DNA from: Nostoc sp. CHAB 5836
GTDB taxonomy: Bacteria > Cyanobacteriota > Cyanobacteriia > Cyanobacteriales > Nostocaceae
Direction of reading: 5' to 3'
Assembly (NCBI RefSeq): GCF_020829445.1
Contig: NZ_JAIVFV010000066.1
Coordinates: forward strand, 1 to 35,104
Length of the DNA: 35,104 nt
In this document: positions 32,250-35,104 of the stretch, in pieces
How positions within the stretch are numbered: position 1 is the first letter of the stretch
Layout: every line of letters starts with the position of its first letter
Notes under the pieces: model-generated
The model's database searches: none
The model's input: only the letters and a program-made list of their open reading frames with translations
Told to the model about the DNA's origin: nothing
Made by a program: the position numbers and the translations under genes

Positions 32250-33632
32250 ATGACAGAACAAATACAAACACCAACAAAAGTTTTCATTAGCTATAGCTGG
32301 GACTCAGACGAACACAAAGAAAATGTGTTGAAACTAGCAAATACCTTACGCGCAGTATGGGGGATTGACGCATATATAGATCGTTATGTGCGAGCAGAGT
32401 CTCCTTATACTCCTGTTCAAGGATGGGATGTTTGGATGTCAGAGCGAATTAAGTGGGCTGAGTTTGTGCTTATCATCTTTACTGAGACATACCAGCGACG
32501 ATTTGAGGGTAACGAGGAACCTGAAAAAGGTTTAGGGGTTTCGTGGGAAGGAACAATTATCAGAAACAACCTTTACAACGCTCAGTTAAGAGACACTAAA
32601 TTTATCCCAGTTGTATTTTCTCAATCTGACTTGGATTATGTTCCTCTGGTACTAAATTCCAGAGATAAATATGTCCTTAATGACGATAAAAGCTTTAGAG
32701 AACTTTGCTATCGTCTGAGAAAACAAAACACCATTATAATGCCAGAAATTGAAGGGATACCTCTACTACTCCCTTCTGAACCAGTGTTATTTTCTCCTCA
32801 GAAACCGCCAGTAAAATCTTTAGAGCAACAACAGACTCCTGAGATTGAATACCGTAAAAAAGTTGAAGAGTATGTTAACAGGGTTTCACTCTCTGAACCC
32901 TATGATGACATTGATGAAATTCATAAGACTAGCTTAGAAACAATAAACCAGAAAATAGGGCTAGATACTGATAAGGCTAAAGCTATTGAAGATGATGTTC
33001 TTGAATCACGTCGCCAACGGCACGAAATATACAAAAAAAACCTTCAAAAATATCACAACCTTCTGATGAAAAAGTTAGAAACAGAAGGTTTTGTTAGTGA
33101 TGATATCCTTTCTAACTTGAAAGAACTTCAGAATAATTTGGGACTAAGTGATAAGGACACTGAAGAATTATTGCTATATGCTCAATTAGAGTATTCGCTT
33201 GAAAAAGAAAGCTGGATAGAAGCAGATGAAATTACTAAAAATCTCTTGTTAAAAGTAACAAATGTCCAACAAAATTATTTTAGTTTAACTGATTTTCAGA
33301 AAATTCCATGTAAAGATATACGTAAAATTGATAAACTTTGGACAGATTACAGTAAAAGTCACTTTGGTTACAGCGCACAAATAGATATCTGGCAACAAGT
33401 TAAAGAGAGAGCAGAAGTTCAAGACATACTTTTTGACTTCTTTGTTGCATTGGATTGGGGATTTTATAACGAAGATCATCGATTCGTGTATATAGATAAA
33501 TTTAAATATGATCTACCCAATCCCCCAAAAGGACACCGCCCAGTATCAGTCCTATGGGATGGGGGATCACACGAAACCCGACAAGTATACATAAAGAGAA
33601 TTCAGAAGTGCTGCAAAGATTTTGTTCTTTAA
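32250..33632 (+). CDS. SEFIR-domain protein with C-terminal GUN4 domain
   Basis: 460 residues. Residues about 8-165 match the SEFIR (TIR-related) fold: KVFISYSWDSDEHKENVLKL, GIDAYIDRY, VWMSERIKWAEFVLIIFTET, WEGTIIRNNLY and FIPVVF. Two helical repeats follow (about 200-255 and 259-312), each ending in a GL-(D/S)-x-(D/K)-x-(A/D) turn and a helix. Residues about 320-455 resemble GUN4: EADEITKNLLLKV, FQKIPCKDIRKIDKLWTDYS, HFGYSAQIDIW, LDWGF and a terminal PPKGHRPVSV. GUN4 binds tetrapyrroles and activates Mg-chelatase; SEFIR domains mediate signalling or effector assembly. The fusion suggests a tetrapyrrole-responsive signalling or defence protein; this is inference. No membrane helix is seen. 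It converges on a NUDIX-membrane operon. Confidence 0.8.
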   Translation: MTEQIQTPTKVFISYSWDSDEHKENVLKLANTLRAVWGIDAYIDRYVRAESPYTPVQGWDVWMSERIKWAEFVLIIFTETYQRRFEGNEEPEKGLGVSWEGTIIRNNLYNAQLRDTKFIPVVFSQSDLDYVPLVLNSRDKYVLNDDKSFRELCYRLRKQNTIIMPEIEGIPLLLPSEPVLFSPQKPPVKSLEQQQTPEIEYRKKVEEYVNRVSLSEPYDDIDEIHKTSLETINQKIGLDTDKAKAIEDDVLESRRQRHEIYKKNLQKYHNLLMKKLETEGFVSDDILSNLKELQNNLGLSDKDTEELLLYAQLEYSLEKESWIEADEITKNLLLKVTNVQQNYFSLTDFQKIPCKDIRKIDKLWTDYSKSHFGYSAQIDIWQQVKERAEVQDILFDFFVALDWGFYNEDHRFVYIDKFKYDLPNPPKGHRPVSVLWDGGSHETRQVYIKRIQKCCKDFVL

Positions 33633-33649
33633 TTGGAGAGAATTTCTAT

Positions 33650-33798
33650 ATAGGAATCCGATTTGATTTTTGAACAAAATTAGGTATTTGTAGGGTGCGT
33701 TAGCGACAGCGTAACGCACCAAATCCTGACCAATGGTGCGTTACGCGAAACGCTAACGCACCCTACGTATCTTTTCAAAAATCAAATATGAGTCCTAT
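33650..33798. repeat. 149-bp inverted-repeat element with strong central hairpin
   Basis: Ends ATAGGAATCCGATTTGATTT and, inverted, ATAGGACTCATATTTGATTT match well. Inside, 33690-33720 (GTAGGGTGCGTTAGCG...) pairs with 33735-33766 (...CGCTAACGCACCCTAC), an almost perfect 31-bp stem. Located between the stops of two convergent genes, where it could end transcription from both sides. Confidence 0.82.
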
Positions 33799-33851
33799 AA
33801 TTGTTTCTCAAATAGAATAACAACACATCTAGGATGCTACCTTTGGCATTT

Positions 33852-34346
33852 CTATTTCGAGGGCAAAGGTACATACATCAGCACCATCGTAATCAAAAAA
33901 GTAATCAAATAAGGAAGGTTTGCCCAGGATTTTAGGACACTATCCTTACTGAAAATCTGCCTGAAAAAATCAGGTGACAAATCAGGTATAAAAAAGTTTC
34001 TTTGTTTTAACTTCATTTGCTCTACCCATTGGTAATCTTCGTTAGATGCATAACCTCCAATGATCCGAACTAACCGATTGAAGTTCTTCCGAAATTCTCT
34101 CTCCATGTACAAATAATAGATATCCAGTAAACCGAATAAAGTAAAAGAGACGAATGCCAGGATAAATAAAATAGGGTTTCTATTTTGAAAACCAAATCCA
34201 ACGATCGCAGCCCAAACCGTTAATCCAAACTTTTTAGCTTCAAGCGAATTGTCTGCCATGCGTTTAATTACAGATTGCAGCATTTCACTTTGTTTAATCA
34301 AAAAGTCTCGATCTTCTTTAACTCTGTCTGGATCGTTGCTTGGCAT
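33852..34346 (-). CDS. Small multi-TM membrane protein, possibly effector-like
   Basis: 164 residues. An N-terminal charged helix (about 8-36; DFLIKQSEMLQSVIKRMADN) leads into two adjacent hydrophobic segments (about 40-53 and 58-80) and then YYLYMEREFRKNFNRLVRII. A third hydrophobic segment lies at the C-terminus (about 143-160). The pattern of helix, two close membrane segments and a basic helix after YYL..ER is reminiscent of SLATT-type membrane effectors of nucleotide-signalling defence systems, but I cannot confirm membership. It follows the NUDIX gene with a 42-bp gap on the same strand, so the two probably form an operon. No enzymatic motif is present. Confidence 0.7.
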   Translation of the reverse strand: MPSNDPDRVKEDRDFLIKQSEMLQSVIKRMADNSLEAKKFGLTVWAAIVGFGFQNRNPILFILAFVSFTLFGLLDIYYLYMEREFRKNFNRLVRIIGGYASNEDYQWVEQMKLKQRNFFIPDLSPDFFRQIFSKDSVLKSWANLPYLITFLITMVLMYVPLPSK

Positions 34347-34388
34347 AATACTCCACTATAACGAGAGCCACTCGATTGTAAAATAAAA

Positions 34389-34925
34389 CTAACTCTCTTG
34401 AAAAAGTATCTTTCGCAGCTTAAAGAATCCAATCTGACAAGCCGAGTACTCACACATTTCTAGATAATTAAAGGGATGCCATTCGTTTCTACCAATGGAC
34501 TCCAAATAAGTTCCATCCTCTTGAGCCTCATCCGGCACTATGCCTGTAACATTTGCATAATACAAATAACAGACTTCATTCACCTGAGTACCAACAACAT
34601 ACTTGCCCAAAGGTAAAACCTGAACCCTATATCCTGTCTCTTCAAAGACCTCTCGAATGGCAGCGGCTTCTGATGATTCCCCTTCATCCAATGCACCTGT
34701 AATTGGACAGGGAAACAGCTTTAGTCTTCCATTTACCTCTTGATTATCAATACAGAGATGCTGGTGTCGAATTAGGACATCATACTGTGCCGGATTTTCG
34801 CCGCTCTTTCTCAAAAGAAATACCGCAACTGAATCCTTACCATTTCGTTCCAAATATTGAAATCCCTGAGAAGATTCCCTAACAGCAATCCACTGGGTGC
34901 TAAAGATGACTCTATCCGTATCCAT
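34389..34925 (-). CDS. NUDIX hydrolase
   Basis: 178 residues with a perfect NUDIX box at 77-99 (GALDEGE...REVFEETGY), matching G-x5-E-x7-REUxEExGU. The preceding segment VAVFLLRK and IRHQHLC forms the usual strands. NUDIX enzymes hydrolyse nucleoside diphosphates linked to another group (for example ADP-ribose, NADH, dinucleotides); the closest general type here looks like an ADP-sugar pyrophosphatase, but substrate cannot be read from the sequence. The start at 34925 gives MDTDRVIFSTQWIAVRES, a typical beginning for that type. It is the first gene of a two-gene unit with the membrane protein at 33852. Confidence 0.88.
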   Translation of the reverse strand: MDTDRVIFSTQWIAVRESSQGFQYLERNGKDSVAVFLLRKSGENPAQYDVLIRHQHLCIDNQEVNGRLKLFPCPITGALDEGESSEAAAIREVFEETGYRVQVLPLGKYVVGTQVNEVCYLYYANVTGIVPDEAQEDGTYLESIGRNEWHPFNYLEMCEYSACQIGFFKLRKILFQES

Positions 34926-34996
34926 TGGCTATATTCCGGTACTTGATTTATTCAGATGTCAACCTCACTAATTGGGGTAAAAGTAGCGAGGGTGAC

Positions 34997-35104
34997 ATGA
35001 GCCGCCACGTAAAGTTTAAAACCCTTGCTGTCGGTGGAACCATAAGATTGCCGTTAAAACGTGCTTATGCTTCCAATTCATTTCGGCAAAGTTATGCTTC
35101 TACA
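34997..35104 (+). CDS. Possible partial gene at the right edge
   Basis: An ATG at 34997, with GAGGGTG just upstream as a possible ribosome binding site, opens 36 codons (MSRHVKFKTLAVGGTIRLPL...) that run off the window without a stop. The minus strand is closed in all three frames here. No family can be recognised from so few residues. Confidence 0.25.
   Translation, partial: MSRHVKFKTLAVGGTIRLPLKRAYASNSFRQSYAST

Overview
This window looks like chromosomal DNA from a filamentous, Nostoc/Anabaena-type cyanobacterium. The evidence is: many copies of the HIP1 octamer GCGATCGC; heptameric short tandem repeats of the TTGTCAT kind; several families of small inverted-repeat elements; and cyanobacterial signature genes. 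The signature genes are the RpaB response regulator, a cofactor-assembly-of-complex-C protein, a GUN4 domain, Ser/Thr kinases with WD40 repeats, a heme-binding DUF3365 sensor, Uma2 nucleases and a ClpC chaperone. No rRNA, tRNA or CRISPR array was recognised.

Layout. 1-1120 is an edge fragment plus two transposase remnants (IS630-like, IS4-like). 1127-5799 holds a membrane protein, a secreted peptidoglycan-binding protein with a Thr/Pro-rich tail, a Clp-fold (SDH) serine protease and an orphan PPC domain. 6168-10709 is a signalling block: a kinase-WD40 protein, a heme/HAMP sensor and a second kinase. 11397-16909 is an accessory island: two Uma2 proteins flank an HNH nuclease with a small partner, a RelE-type toxin-antitoxin pair, a BrnTA pair, a decayed WD40 fragment and a 21-bp minisatellite. 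17145-31895 is mostly housekeeping: radA, rpaB, complex C assembly, a degenerate M48 protein, DUF456, J-domain plus DUF3143, a DUF2283 pair with a ParD relic, uppS-cdaA, lysA, rimI and clpC. 32250-34925 is again accessory: a SEFIR-GUN4 fusion converging on a NUDIX plus membrane-protein operon.

Repeats shape this region. I could define at least two families of non-autonomous elements from the sequence. Family Y (five copies) is about 117-145 bp with TAAGT...ACTTA ends. Family X (three copies) is about 165-185 bp, starts TACA, ends TGTA and is flanked each time by a 5-bp CTWAG duplication. One X copy sits inside a Y copy, and removing it restores Y exactly. Smaller families (W, Z, T, U and a 61-bp element with a GGGGT duplication) fill other gaps. 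Short tandem arrays begin at or just after the stop codons of radA, rpaB and lysA, supply the start codon of the complex C gene, and have expanded in frame inside lysA.

The best candidate for an undescribed system is the right-hand locus: SEFIR (a TIR-related signalling domain) fused through two helical repeats to GUN4 (a tetrapyrrole-binding domain), convergent with a NUDIX hydrolase and a small multi-TM protein. SEFIR, NUDIX and small membrane effectors each recur in nucleotide-based immune systems, so a stress- or phage-triggered pathway is plausible. That is inference only.
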